DNA of 64,000 nucleotides from a bacterium (GTDB taxonomy: Bacteria; Sumerlaeota; Sumerlaeia; SLMS01; JAHLLQ01). The position numbers and the translations under genes are program-made. The stretch is taken from NCBI GenBank assembly GCA_020444065.1, contig JAHLLQ010000002.1, forward strand, positions 124,001-188,000, read 5' to 3'. A model generated the notes under the pieces. The model searched no databases. It was not told where the DNA came from and was given only the letters and a program-made list of their open reading frames with translations. Of the stretch, positions 41,666 through 50,905 are shown one piece after another. Every line of letters starts with the position of its first letter. The stretch's first letter is position 1.

Positions 41666-41735
41666 AGGCTCCCTCCCGTTATCCCGGGAGTCTGGGAAAA
41701 CGGATTCTTAAAGTGTCTTCATCGTTTTGTTCCTC

Positions 41736-42773
41736 TCATCCACTCCCAAATGGTGAACCTTCGAATTCATCCTTCAATTCGCGCTCCATCAATTTGCGCA
41801 CGGCGGCCTTGGCGGCGTAGCGCCCTTCACAGATTCCGACAACGACTTCTGCAATGGGCATGTCGATATCCTTCTCGCGCGACAGCTTCAACGTTGCCAG
41901 TGCCGTTGATTCGCCCTCGACGACCATGCCGATTTCGTGACGTGCTTCCGCCGCTGTCTTGCCCGAACCGATCAGTTGCCCGAACGTTCGATTGCGGCTA
42001 TGCGGACTGAAACAAGTGACCGTCAGATCGCCCAGACCAGAAAGACCATAGATTGTCTTAGGGTTGGCACCGAGTGCAGCGGCAAAGCGCGCGATCTCTG
42101 CAAGGCCCCGCGTCATCAGTGCCGACTTGCTGTTCGCGCCGAATCCGAGTCCGTCCCCCATTCCGGCGGCGATCGCGATCACGTTCTTCAGCGCACCACC
42201 CAGTTCCACACCAAGCACATCATCGTGCGTGTAGACGCGCAGGTTGCCCGTTACGAAAACATCGCGCAACAACGCGGCGTGTTCTGGCTTCTTTGAGGCC
42301 GCGACGACCGATGTCGGAATGCCCTGGGCAACTTCGCGCGCAATGCAGGGACCGGATACGACGCCGACGGAGCAGTTTGGTAGAGCGGCTTCGACAACAT
42401 CGGACAGCGGGCGCAACGTGGCCATGTCGATACCCTTCGAGGCCAATCCGATAACACAGTCAGAATCCTTGCCGATGGCTTTCGCCAGCCTCGGGACAAG
42501 CCGTCCGACCGCTTGTGCAGGAACGACGAGGATGATGATCCGGGCGCCGCGAACGGCATCCTCCAAATCAAGATCGAGGGTCACGGTTTCATGGAGTTTC
42601 AGCTCCGGAACGCCGAAAGGATGCCGATCGATCCGCAGGCGCTCAATCGATCGCGCGGCGTGATCCCACAGCCGCACAGACACACCCTTGCGAGCCAGCA
42701 TATCAGCGATCGTGCTGCCCCAGGCTCCGGCGCCTAACACCGCTACCTGTCCGATACTTCCTGAGTCCGGCAT
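41736..42773 (-). CDS. gpsA: Glycerol-3-phosphate dehydrogenase [NAD(P)+]
   Basis: The protein has 345 residues. The N-terminal dinucleotide fold reads VAVLGAGAWGSTIADMLA. GPCIAREVAQGIPTSVV, ELGGALKNVIAIAAGMGDGLGFG and the LSGLGDLTVTC/SRN region are standard GpsA blocks. The enzyme makes sn-glycerol 3-phosphate from dihydroxyacetone phosphate for phospholipid synthesis. It is 32 bp after the FHA-GGDEF gene on the same strand and could be cotranscribed with it. Confidence 0.96.
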   Translation of the reverse strand: MPDSGSIGQVAVLGAGAWGSTIADMLARKGVSVRLWDHAARSIERLRIDRHPFGVPELKLHETVTLDLDLEDAVRGARIIILVVPAQAVGRLVPRLAKAIGKDSDCVIGLASKGIDMATLRPLSDVVEAALPNCSVGVVSGPCIAREVAQGIPTSVVAASKKPEHAALLRDVFVTGNLRVYTHDDVLGVELGGALKNVIAIAAGMGDGLGFGANSKSALMTRGLAEIARFAAALGANPKTIYGLSGLGDLTVTCFSPHSRNRTFGQLIGSGKTAAEARHEIGMVVEGESTALATLKLSREKDIDMPIAEVVVGICEGRYAAKAAVRKLMERELKDEFEGSPFGSG

Positions 42774-42805
42774 CTGCGCGTTCCTCCAGCATTTACGTTG
42801 GATGA

Positions 42806-43855
42806 TCAGGGATGCAGTTGCGTCCGTTCCTGTGAGTCGCCATCGAGCCCACTCAGGACGGATCGATTTCTTCCCATGGCCTTGGCCTGATACAGCGCCT
42901 TATCGGCTTCCTCGAGCATTTCCAGCTTATCGTTGTGATCTTCGTGCAATGTCGTCACACCGATGCTGACAGTGATGTGTCGATGGATATCCTTGCCGAG
43001 ATCGAAATCGTGTTTCTCGATAATCTCGCGGATGCGTTCCGCCGCGTTGACGGCACCTTCCTCGGTCGTTTCCGGCAGCAGAATGGCGAACTCTTCACCG
43101 CCGTAACGGCCACAGATATCACCCTCTCGCAGCGAGGCGCGAATCAGATTCGCCACCATGCGCAACGCCGAGTCGCCACAGAGATGCCCGCACTCGTCAT
43201 TCACCAGCTTGAAGTGATCGACATCGATCATCAGCAAAGACAGCGGCCGTTCGTGGCGCTTGGAACGATCGAATTCGCGGTGAAATTCGCTGAAGAAATA
43301 CTCGCGCTTGAAGACGCCGGTCAGCGCATCGTGCAGCGCCATCGTCATCAGCATCTGGTCGAGCTCGAGAACGCGCTCGTCTTTCAGGAAGAACCCCAGG
43401 ACCGTGCGCCCGATGCGAATCTGATCGCCGTCCTTCACGGGTAGTGGCTGCTCCAGCAGTTTCCCGTTCAGGTACGTCCCATTTGTGCTGTCCATGTCCT
43501 CGATGGTGCAGTTCGGGATCAGCGCTTCTGTGTCGCCGGAGTTCTTCCACACCAACTTTGCGTGGCGACGCGATGCTTCCCCGTCCGAGATCAGAACATC
43601 GGCTCGGACATCACGCCCGATGACGCTTTCCTCCTTCATCAGGACGAACCGTTCGCTGACGCGTCGACCATCGAGCGTAATCAGAACGGGCCGCCGGCGC
43701 GATGGCTCCATCGGCGTGACCTGCGTGTCGCGACTCGCGCGCCTCGGCTTCTGGGGCACCCCCCCGGGGAACAGCGTCTCATTCCCCGTGTTGTCCTCAT
43801 CGGGCTTATGCCGAACGCGCTCATGGTGACCGTTCGAATTGTTATCCTGCGCCAC
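42806..43855 (-). CDS. FHA-domain diguanylate cyclase
   Basis: The protein has 349 residues, soluble, without membrane segments. An FHA phosphothreonine-binding domain (about 60-160) shows IGRDVRADVLI, SRRHAKL and STNGTYLNG. The GGDEF domain (about 175-340) has the active-site variant GGEEF (from Gly252), a normal catalytic form, and an RxxD product-inhibition site five residues upstream (REGD). It should make cyclic di-GMP in response to phosphorylated partners. Ser/Thr kinase and PP2C genes at 14946 and 62295 could supply such a signal, by inference. Confidence 0.92.
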   Translation of the reverse strand: MAQDNNSNGHHERVRHKPDEDNTGNETLFPGGVPQKPRRASRDTQVTPMEPSRRRPVLITLDGRRVSERFVLMKEESVIGRDVRADVLISDGEASRRHAKLVWKNSGDTEALIPNCTIEDMDSTNGTYLNGKLLEQPLPVKDGDQIRIGRTVLGFFLKDERVLELDQMLMTMALHDALTGVFKREYFFSEFHREFDRSKRHERPLSLLMIDVDHFKLVNDECGHLCGDSALRMVANLIRASLREGDICGRYGGEEFAILLPETTEEGAVNAAERIREIIEKHDFDLGKDIHRHITVSIGVTTLHEDHNDKLEMLEEADKALYQAKAMGRNRSVLSGLDGDSQERTQLHP

Positions 43856-43885
43856 GTTCTCGTCTCTCTAACCGGCCCGCCTCGA

Positions 43886-44593
43886 TCAGTCTGTGGCCGC
43901 GGTTTCCTCTTCCGCTAACTGACTGATGAAGTGACGAATTGTATTGTCCAGCCGACGATATCGAACCAAGTTGCTCTCCTCCGGCGCACCGGCGGGAGCA
44001 ACCGCTTTGTCGAGGAAACACGCCGCGAGAAAGGGACAGCGCTCTTCCTTCGCCGCTCGCGCGAGTCCGATGCCTCCGACATCGAACAGCCCGACTCCCC
44101 ACTGAGTGAAACTCTTTCCCGCAATGCTGTGAACCGTCAAGGGGAACGCTAAGGAACCCAAAACAAGTTCTTCGCCGGATCCCACCACCTCTGTGGCGAT
44201 CCTGGCTCCTTGGCACTTCTCGGGAAGGTCTACAGGTAGTTTCTCCGCCGAATCCGGGCACAACCTCTGGATCTCCTCCAGCGCGGAGACATCCTGGAGA
44301 TGCGTCGGCAGAAGCAGGTCGTCGGGCTCGGAGCCGGCCCGGTCCAGAAACTCCTCGGCGGCCTCGACGGTCGTCAGCAGCACTAGCAGTTCCGCCCCGC
44401 GCCGGACGGCCATTCGCCCCGTCGCATAAAGGAAATCGGCGTTCCCGGCCGCTGAGTAGACACGCCAGGGCGTCCCGTCCGGCCCCGGCCCGTCCCACGT
44501 CAGGCACGGGCCGTCGACACCACGCTTCTCCAGTCCTGCCAACTCCGCCAGCTTCTTCGCCATCTCCGGGCGAGGACACACGATCGCGATCAT
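43886..44593 (-). CDS. Possible nucleoside-phosphorylase-fold protein
   Basis: The protein has 235 residues. The start MIAIVCPRPEMAKKL and the late segment GLFDVGGIGLARAAKEERCPF resemble the first strand and the base-binding region of the purine nucleoside phosphorylase/MTA-SAH nucleosidase superfamily. The acidic catalytic residue is not clear, so the assignment is tentative. Its start overlaps the stop of the TPR protein by four bases (ATGA), implying translational coupling. Confidence 0.5.
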   Translation of the reverse strand: MIAIVCPRPEMAKKLAELAGLEKRGVDGPCLTWDGPGPDGTPWRVYSAAGNADFLYATGRMAVRRGAELLVLLTTVEAAEEFLDRAGSEPDDLLLPTHLQDVSALEEIQRLCPDSAEKLPVDLPEKCQGARIATEVVGSGEELVLGSLAFPLTVHSIAGKSFTQWGVGLFDVGGIGLARAAKEERCPFLAACFLDKAVAPAGAPEESNLVRYRRLDNTIRHFISQLAEEETAATD

Positions 44594-45411
44594 GGGGCGG
44601 CCTCTACCCGTCCCAGGCTTCGCAATGCCAGCCTGTTTCCGGGCTGCAGGTCCAGCGCCCGCTCGTAGTTCAACCTGGCGAACTTCTCTTCTCCGGCGGC
44701 GCTGAGTGCGTCCCCCCGGGCCACGAAGCTGTCCGCATGCATCGGGTCCAGACGAACGGCCGACTCGGCGGCTTCTTTTGCCTCATCCGCGCGACCCAGA
44801 TCGACCAGGATCCAGGCTTTCATGCGCCACAGGCCGGCCAGCCTCGCCTCGCGATGCAGTCCCTCATCAACAAGGGAGAGCGCCCGATTCGGGTCGCCAT
44901 CGGTCAGCGCCCAGCGCGCCCGGGACAGCAGGACCGTCGGGTCCGATTGCAGATCCGGCGGCAGGCTCTCCAGGAGCTGCGTGTGATCCTTCCGGTCTGT
45001 CGTGATCAATGCGGCTAGAATTCGGATGTGTGGGTTCCCCGGACGCGCCCGAAATGCCTTCATGATCTCATCCGCCACGGCGGACATGCGTTCCGGTTCA
45101 AGGGCGCGGTCGTTCAGCGAGGTCAATTGCTCGCCGCCAGGCTGAATCAGCATCGGCCTCATGATCGGCTCCAGCCCATCACCGCCTGCCGTCAGGAAGT
45201 AGGTCCCCGGCTCCAGTTGCAAAGTCAACGGTGTCAGACCGGCGCGCTTCCCGTTCAGCCAGACATCCATCTGCTGGCCGTTCCGCGTCTTGATGTTGAC
45301 GGTTTCCTCGGTGCTTTCCGGCTCTTGAGCCGCCGGCTGCTCCTGGGCAGCCAGCAGCCCCGCCATCAGGATCAGGGCCAGAATCGGAAACCATCGCCGC
45401 AAAAACATCAT
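44590..45411 (-). CDS. Exported PEGA/TPR protein
   Basis: The protein has 273 residues. The ATG at 45411 has GGAG seven bases upstream, and a second ATG follows directly. The signal peptide (RRWFPILALILMAGLLAA) is cut near residue 22-24. A PEGA-like domain (VWLNGKRAGLTPLTLQLEPG) comes first, then three or more TPR-like helical pairs (ALDLQPGNRLALRSLGRVE at the end). Such proteins are usually periplasmic scaffolds. It is the first gene of an overlapping pair. Confidence 0.7.
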   Translation of the reverse strand: MMFLRRWFPILALILMAGLLAAQEQPAAQEPESTEETVNIKTRNGQQMDVWLNGKRAGLTPLTLQLEPGTYFLTAGGDGLEPIMRPMLIQPGGEQLTSLNDRALEPERMSAVADEIMKAFRARPGNPHIRILAALITTDRKDHTQLLESLPPDLQSDPTVLLSRARWALTDGDPNRALSLVDEGLHREARLAGLWRMKAWILVDLGRADEAKEAAESAVRLDPMHADSFVARGDALSAAGEEKFARLNYERALDLQPGNRLALRSLGRVEAAP

Positions 45412-45579
45412 CTCTTCGCTCCTTGCGAACTCAGGCCACAATCACGCGGCAGGGCCCTCGGGTCGAGCCGAATCCCATCGCGATGACTCCCCCCCTGAGC
45501 CCGATCCTTGCTCTTCTCCTTGCGCCCCGGCGGTCCTCGCCGCCAAGTTCAGGACCGATCAAAAGGAGCGACCCTGGAA

Positions 45580-46617
45580 TTGGAAACACCTGAAGTCATC
45601 AAAGTTGGTATTATTGGGGCCCGCGCCTTCACGGCACGGGAACTTCTGCGGATTCTGCTGCGCCACCGGCGTGCAAAGGTTGTCGCACTGCAGGCGCGCG
45701 TCGATGCACCGGAGCCACTGGCGGACACCTTCCCCGAGTTGCGGGGCTACGATCTGCCCCCAATCGAGCCCATCGGCGTCGATTCTCTCCCAAGCGACAT
45801 GGATGCCGTCTTCCTGTGTCTGCCTCACACGGTCGGGGCGAAGTTTGCGACGGAATTGGACGCCCATCCGGCGCGTGTCTTCGACTTGAGCGCGGACTTC
45901 CGCTTCCGCGATCACGAGGTCTACGAATCCGTCTACGGCGTGTCGCATCCTTCTCCGGAACTGAATCGCAAAGCCGTTTACGGCCAGCCGGAACTGAATC
46001 GCGCGGCACTCGTCGGCAAGCGCCTCATCGCCGTCCCGGGATGCTATCCGACCTCCGTACTTCTTGCTCTCGGTCCGCTGATGAAGAAGGACATGATTCA
46101 CCCGCGCAGCGTCATCGCCGACTGCAAGTCCGGCGTTTCCGGCGCCGGGCGGACGCCAAGCGACGTCACGCATTACTGCAACGCGAACGAAGGCTTCATG
46201 GCCTACAAGGTCGCTGCGCACCGGCACCAGCCCGAGATCGAGCAGGAGCTTTCGCGTCTCGCCGGCGAGTCGGTTCTTGTCACCTTCGTGCCGCACCTGG
46301 TCCCCATGGATCGCGGCATTCTGGCAACCTGCTATTGCCGCTTGAAAGAGTCCATCCCCGAGGATTCGCTTCGCGCACTGTTCGAGCAATTCTACAAAGA
46401 CGAACCATTCGTTCGCGTTCTGCCACGCGATGTATTGCCGAACACGAAGGCCGTGGCGCACTCGAACTTCTGTGACGTCAATCTGCGGATCGATCCACGC
46501 AACCAGGGCCTGATCGTCATCAGCGCGATCGACAATCTGGTGAAGGGCGCCAGCGGCCAGGCCGTACAATGCATGAACGTCAGCTTCGATATTCCCGAAA
46601 CCGAAGGGCTTTTCTGA
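45580..46617 (+). CDS. argC: N-acetyl-gamma-glutamyl-phosphate reductase
   Basis: The protein has 345 residues. The TTG at 45580, eleven bases after AAGGAG, gives the usual ArgC length; CTG at 45574 is too close. The N-terminal fold reads VGIIGARAFTARELLRIL. The catalytic cysteine is Cys155 in PGCYPTSVLLAL, and SGVSGAGR and HRHQPEIEQ are standard. ArgC reduces N-acetylglutamyl phosphate to the semialdehyde in arginine synthesis. No other arg gene is nearby. An O-methyltransferase gene follows at once. Confidence 0.95.
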   Translation: METPEVIKVGIIGARAFTARELLRILLRHRRAKVVALQARVDAPEPLADTFPELRGYDLPPIEPIGVDSLPSDMDAVFLCLPHTVGAKFATELDAHPARVFDLSADFRFRDHEVYESVYGVSHPSPELNRKAVYGQPELNRAALVGKRLIAVPGCYPTSVLLALGPLMKKDMIHPRSVIADCKSGVSGAGRTPSDVTHYCNANEGFMAYKVAAHRHQPEIEQELSRLAGESVLVTFVPHLVPMDRGILATCYCRLKESIPEDSLRALFEQFYKDEPFVRVLPRDVLPNTKAVAHSNFCDVNLRIDPRNQGLIVISAIDNLVKGASGQAVQCMNVSFDIPETEGLF

Positions 46618-46620
46618 GTG

Positions 46621-47268
46621 ATGAGTGATTGGAAGATCTTCCACCAACCCGTCGAGGTGTTCCTGGCGCAGTTGGGCAAGACGAACGTTCCGGAACTTCT
46701 GTCGGAAATGCAGGATGAAGCGGTCCGCCGCGGAGGTTTCCCGATCGTCGGGCCGGAAGTCGGCCGATTCTTCCTTCAGTTGGCGCGCCTTCGTCGGCCG
46801 AAGCGAATCCTCGAGCTCGGTTCCGGGTACGGCTATTCGGCGATCTGGTGGGCACTCGGCGCAGGACCGGACGTCGAAATTCAATGCACCGAGTACAAGC
46901 AGGAAAACGCTGACGCCGGAATGGAATACGCCCGCCGCGCAGGCGTTGCAGACTGCATCACCTACCACGTCGGCGATGCGCTCGAAAACGCCGCCAAGCT
47001 CGAAGGCCCTTGGGATATCATCTTCGCCGACATCGACAAGATCCAGTATCCCCGCGCTTATGATTTCGCGAAGGAACACATGCGTTCGGGCGACTTGCTG
47101 ATGTTCGATAACATGCTTCGACACGGTGACGTCGCGAACCCGGATAAGCAGGAAGACGAGACCGTCAAAGCCATTGTTGGTTTGGACAAGCGAGCCTTCA
47201 GCGATCCCGACATGGACGCCAGCCTGATTCCCATCCGAGACGGCATCTTGCTCACCATGCGTAAGTAG
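46621..47268 (+). CDS. Class I SAM-dependent O-methyltransferase
   Basis: The protein has 215 residues from ATG 46621; a GTG at 46618, abutting the argC stop, is an alternative. It matches the catechol/caffeoyl-CoA O-methyltransferase family: LELGSGYGYSAIWWA (SAM loop), then the acidic strand end IQCTEY, FADIDKIQYP (metal-binding Asp region) and FDNMLRHGDV (second metal site). Substrate is unknown. It is probably cotranscribed with argC and pgeF. Confidence 0.88.
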   Translation: MSDWKIFHQPVEVFLAQLGKTNVPELLSEMQDEAVRRGGFPIVGPEVGRFFLQLARLRRPKRILELGSGYGYSAIWWALGAGPDVEIQCTEYKQENADAGMEYARRAGVADCITYHVGDALENAAKLEGPWDIIFADIDKIQYPRAYDFAKEHMRSGDLLMFDNMLRHGDVANPDKQEDETVKAIVGLDKRAFSDPDMDASLIPIRDGILLTMRK

Positions 47269-47281
47269 CCGCTCCTTTCAG

Positions 47282-48016
47282 ATGACCGAGCCGTTCGTCA
47301 CCGTTCGCAATCAACGCATCCTGCGTCCGTCCCTGCCCGGCGGCGTCACGGCCATCTCCACAACGTCCGATTTTCCGCCAGCCCACTCGAAGGACTTCAC
47401 CGCGATCGCAGACGAACTGCGAGAACTCCTCGAAGGCGATGTGAGCGAAGTCATCTTCGCCGAGCAGACCCACGGCAACGAGGTCGCCTGGCTGGATGGC
47501 GACATTGATACCGATCAGATCCCCGGCTGCGATGGACTCGCAACGAACCAGCCCGGCCGAGCTGTTTTCGTCCGCACGGCGGACTGCGTCCCGGTGCTTG
47601 TCAGCGACTCTCGCAGGCCCTTCATCGCAGCCGTTCACGCGGGTTGGCGGGGTACATTCGACAGAATTCTCGAACGCGCGCTCCAGCTTGCCCTGGACAC
47701 CGGCAGTCAATCGCGCGACTTATGGGTGTGGTTGGGTCCGCACATCCGACGAGATCGCTACGAGGTTTCGCCGGAGATTATTGCGGGTTTTCGAGAGCGC
47801 TTCGGCCATTTGGGAGAGATTGGGCGGGAGCGGCAGTTAGATCTGACGGCCGTGAATCGGCTGCAGGCGCTTGCCATGGGCGTCCCCCCCAACCAGATTG
47901 CCGATTGCGGGCATTGCACGCTGGAACGCAAAGATCTGTATCCATCCTATCGCCGCGACGGCGAGTGCCGCGGCCAGATTTTCACCGGATTGATTCTGCG
48001 CCCCTCGGGAGATTGA
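47282..48016 (+). CDS. pgeF: Peptidoglycan editing factor/purine nucleoside phosphorylase (laccase-domain, YfiH family)
   Basis: The protein has 244 residues. Family signatures are EQTHGNEVAW, RTADCVPVLVSD and AVHAGWRGT, which carry the zinc-binding His and Cys residues; a further Cys-His pair is in ADCGHCTL. Family members have adenosine deaminase and phosphorylase activity, and in E. coli PgeF removes wrongly built UDP-MurNAc peptides. The gene often sits near cell-wall or division genes; here it lies between an O-methyltransferase and a PilM-like gene. Confidence 0.92.
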   Translation: MTEPFVTVRNQRILRPSLPGGVTAISTTSDFPPAHSKDFTAIADELRELLEGDVSEVIFAEQTHGNEVAWLDGDIDTDQIPGCDGLATNQPGRAVFVRTADCVPVLVSDSRRPFIAAVHAGWRGTFDRILERALQLALDTGSQSRDLWVWLGPHIRRDRYEVSPEIIAGFRERFGHLGEIGRERQLDLTAVNRLQALAMGVPPNQIADCGHCTLERKDLYPSYRRDGECRGQIFTGLILRPSGD

Positions 48017-48019
48017 GCC

Positions 48020-49294
48020 ATGAGTCCAGAGACAAGACCTCCGGCCATCAGCGTTCCCCCCGATCACCCCGTGACCGGTGTCGTCGTCGACGGCAATTCG
48101 TTGCTGGCTGCCGTTGTCTCCATGACCTCCACAGGCGAACCCGTGGTTCACGCCACGCGCACAATGGAGTTGGACTCCCTCGTCGAGCGCATCGCCCGCG
48201 TCAATCACCCCATTTTCATGGATGTCGACTTCCTGGAATTCCCCAGCCCCGAGATTCTGGTGTCTCAGCTCAACAACTTGCTCGAAGGCGACATCTTCCA
48301 GAATCCGCTCGTAGTGGTTTTTCCGCCAGAAATCACCCGGTGCTGGCAGGAGCGCGGCCCGGCCGGCGAGGAGGCCCGCGCCGATCGCATTCGCCGTGGC
48401 CTGAAGGGCATTCGCAACTCCAACCCCTATTCGTACCCGATGCTCCTGGCCTTCGACGAAACGAAGACCAAGTGCGGGGGCGAGGCCACGCGGTTCTGGT
48501 CCACACGGTTGGACGATCTGATGGCCTCCGCGGACCTCTACAACTCGATTGCATTGCCATTCCAGGCACTGGTGCAGGGCCACCGCGCGGGGGCCGAAAT
48601 CCTGCGTCTCCTTTCGGCGGAGGAACCCGACTCGCCGATGTCCTTGGTGGACGTCGGCAAGCTGCGCACGCTCTATCTCGGCGGTTGCGACGGTGAGTTG
48701 GTCTTCAACCACGCCATTCCTGTCGGCCTGGCTCGCGACGACATCTTCTACTTTACCGCCATCAAGCCCGTGATGTCGTACCTGCACACCGTGGCCGAGC
48801 AATTCGGGACCCTCCTCTTCCCGCCGGACTCCACGCCCTCGCCGATCTTCGACCCCGTGATTTCAACGCCCCAAGTCGATTGCACGCGCTTCAGCATGCA
48901 GGTCGCCCGCTACGCCTACCGCGTGCTGCACGACATTTGGGGCGAGACCTGCGAGCCGCGCGAGGTCGTTCACTACGTCACCGGCCGCCCCAGCCGCCTC
49001 CCCGGCTTCCGCCAGTACCTGGACGTCAAGACTGGCGCGCGCTTCCGCCGCCTGGATCGCCGCCCCATCGAATCCATGCACCTGGCCGAAGGCATCGGCT
49101 GGCCCCAGGTTGCCGACCACCTCCTCCCCATCGGTGCGGCCATGGCCTATCACCGGCGGAAAGAAGACCGATACGGGCTCGTCCTGCGCAGTCGGCGGCC
49201 CTCCCGCCTGACCGATCAACTGGCCGCAGACGGGCAGTTGAAGCCAAACGATCTGTACCTGATCGAGGCTCCGGACAGCGACAAGACCCGCTGA
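48020..49294 (+). CDS. PilM-like actin-fold protein (tentative)
   Basis: The protein has 424 residues, soluble. The pattern of an actin/FtsA-type fold is visible: VTGVVVDGNSLLAAVV as phosphate-1 strand, SLVDVGKLRTLYLGGCDGEL as phosphate-2, and VTGRPSRLPGFRQYLDVKTG as the adenosine-binding GxxS-like loop, which resembles PilM. The other pil genes (pilN, pilO, pilP, pilQ) do not follow. It could serve a pseudopilin system through the two pilin-like proteins in this window, by inference. It is three bases after pgeF. Confidence 0.45.
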   Translation: MSPETRPPAISVPPDHPVTGVVVDGNSLLAAVVSMTSTGEPVVHATRTMELDSLVERIARVNHPIFMDVDFLEFPSPEILVSQLNNLLEGDIFQNPLVVVFPPEITRCWQERGPAGEEARADRIRRGLKGIRNSNPYSYPMLLAFDETKTKCGGEATRFWSTRLDDLMASADLYNSIALPFQALVQGHRAGAEILRLLSAEEPDSPMSLVDVGKLRTLYLGGCDGELVFNHAIPVGLARDDIFYFTAIKPVMSYLHTVAEQFGTLLFPPDSTPSPIFDPVISTPQVDCTRFSMQVARYAYRVLHDIWGETCEPREVVHYVTGRPSRLPGFRQYLDVKTGARFRRLDRRPIESMHLAEGIGWPQVADHLLPIGAAMAYHRRKEDRYGLVLRSRRPSRLTDQLAADGQLKPNDLYLIEAPDSDKTR

Positions 49295-49437
49295 TTCCTC
49301 CTCATGCGCCACCGAGAATTCGAGGTTCGTCCTTGACGGGGGCACTCCGCCTGGGTTGAATGCCGCGCCGCTGACGGAGGGGATTTCGCCCCGCGCCAGC
49401 CTAATTTTCCGACTGAAAGGTGGTGAAAATCGCTCCT

Positions 49438-49650
49438 ATGCCGAAAGTTGTCATTGAAGAAGGCGAGCCGATCGATCGCGCACTCAAGCGTTTCAAGAAG
49501 GAATGCCAGAAGGCGGGCATCCTGTCCGAAGTGCGTCGCCGCGAGTTCTACGAGAAGCCTTCCGTAAAGAAGAAGCGCAAGCAGGAGGCCGCCATCCGCA
49601 AGATGCGCCGCCGTCTCCTCAAAATGCGCCGGCGTCTGGAACGCATGTAA
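49438..49650 (+). CDS. rpsU: 30S ribosomal protein S21
   Basis: The protein has 70 residues: [20 protein letters not shown], then a basic helical tail ending [16 protein letters not shown]. The ATG at 49438 gives the typical S21 N-terminus; GTG codons at 49420 and 49423 overlap the AAAGGTGG ribosome site. S21 helps initiation complexes bind mRNA. A strong terminator follows 33 bp later, so rpsU is probably its own transcription unit. Confidence 0.95.
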   Translation: MPKVVIEEGEPIDRALKRFKKECQKAGILSEVRRREFYEKPSVKKKRKQEAAIRKMRRRLLKMRRRLERM

Positions 49651-49682
49651 TATCACCACCAGAGACATTCGTCTCGGTTTTC

Positions 49683-49712
49683 ACCGGCCCGTTTCGACGG
49701 GCCGGTTTTCTT
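49683..49712 (+). terminator. Rho-independent terminator of rpsU
   Basis: ACCGGCCCGT and ACGGGCCGGT form a 10-bp stem closed by a TTCG tetraloop (49693-49696), followed by TTTCTT. Confidence 0.92.
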
Positions 49713-49833
49713 GTGCCCATCCGTGTGCTCTGTGGCATCCGTGGTTGCGCCGCCTAATCCCCGCCCGGTGCGAAACCTGCTTTGTTCTCTCGCGCAAGTC
49801 CTTGTGCGGAGAACAATCCTGTTGGAAACGACC

Positions 49834-50898
49834 ATGCATTCCTCCCCTGTTGCAGACGATCACCGCTCTCGCGGTGCGGAATTCCGTTCGATGTTCGGTT
49901 GGGAGATACCGGCACACTTCGGCGATCCCGGTGCCGAATATGAGGCAGCGCGCAACACCGCGGCCGTCGTGGACCTGAGCTTTCTGACCATCGTGCGCGT
50001 CGAGGGCTCCGACCGGGCCGATTATCTCAATCGTCGGCTCAGCCAGCTCATTCTGGGAATGCAGGATGGAGACGGGCAGCGTGCGGCATTACTGGATGCG
50101 GTCGGCAAGATGCAGGCGGACCTCGAGGTCTTCGCCGACGGCGAAGAGTTTCTCCTGCTGGCGGCACCGTTCGAGGGCGATCAGCTCGCGCCGCGACTCG
50201 ACCAGTACGTGTTTTCCGAGGATTGCCGTTTTCACGACGAGACGCGCGGCCACGCCAAGTTCGCACTTGTCGGCCCGCAGTTCGCCGATCTGATCGGCGC
50301 GCTCGACGTTCGGCCGCTCGACGCAGGAGCCCAGTGCGCCGAACGAACCGTCGCCGGTCAGTTCGGATTGCATCTGGTGCGCAGCGACCTGGTGCCTGAG
50401 GGGCTTCTGTTGATTGCCCCGGCCGCAACGGCTGGAAACGTCTGGGATGAACTTGTCCGCGCCGCCCAGCGCATTGGCGGGCGGGCCGCGGGTTGGGACG
50501 CGTTCAATACGCGCCGCATCGAAGCCGACACGCCCTGGTTTGGAATCGATCTCGATCACGACACAATTCCCTTGGAAGCCGCACTTTCCAGTGCGATCAG
50601 CTTCAACAAAGGTTGCTACCCGGGTCAGGAAACCATCGCAAAGATCTCGAACCTTGGACATCCTGCAAAACAACTCGTATCCGTACAAGTCCACGGCGAG
50701 TCACTTCCCGATCTGCCGGCGGAACTGCGAACATCTGCGGGAGAATTCGCGGGCACTCTCACGAGTGCCGCCGTTTCACCTGCGCGCAAACACACCATCG
50801 GGTTCGCCACGGTGAAGTGGGCATTCCGCGATGAGGGAGTCGAGTTGCTCACTTCGAGCGAACATCGCGTTGTGATTCAAAAGGCAGTGGGGGAGTGA
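49834..50898 (+). CDS. Folate-binding YgfZ/GcvT-like protein
   Basis: The protein has 354 residues from ATG 49834. It belongs to the aminomethyltransferase fold, with the YgfZ signature KGCYPGQE near residue 265; the cysteine is the residue conserved in YgfZ and absent from true GcvT. YgfZ helps assemble or repair certain iron-sulfur enzymes using tetrahydrofolate. The N-terminal part (GWEIPAHFGDPGAEYEAAR) resembles GcvT, so a GcvT-like activity is the alternative; no glycine-cleavage genes are nearby. Confidence 0.85.
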   Translation: MHSSPVADDHRSRGAEFRSMFGWEIPAHFGDPGAEYEAARNTAAVVDLSFLTIVRVEGSDRADYLNRRLSQLILGMQDGDGQRAALLDAVGKMQADLEVFADGEEFLLLAAPFEGDQLAPRLDQYVFSEDCRFHDETRGHAKFALVGPQFADLIGALDVRPLDAGAQCAERTVAGQFGLHLVRSDLVPEGLLLIAPAATAGNVWDELVRAAQRIGGRAAGWDAFNTRRIEADTPWFGIDLDHDTIPLEAALSSAISFNKGCYPGQETIAKISNLGHPAKQLVSVQVHGESLPDLPAELRTSAGEFAGTLTSAAVSPARKHTIGFATVKWAFRDEGVELLTSSEHRVVIQKAVGE

Positions 50899-50905
50899 CA
50901 AAATC

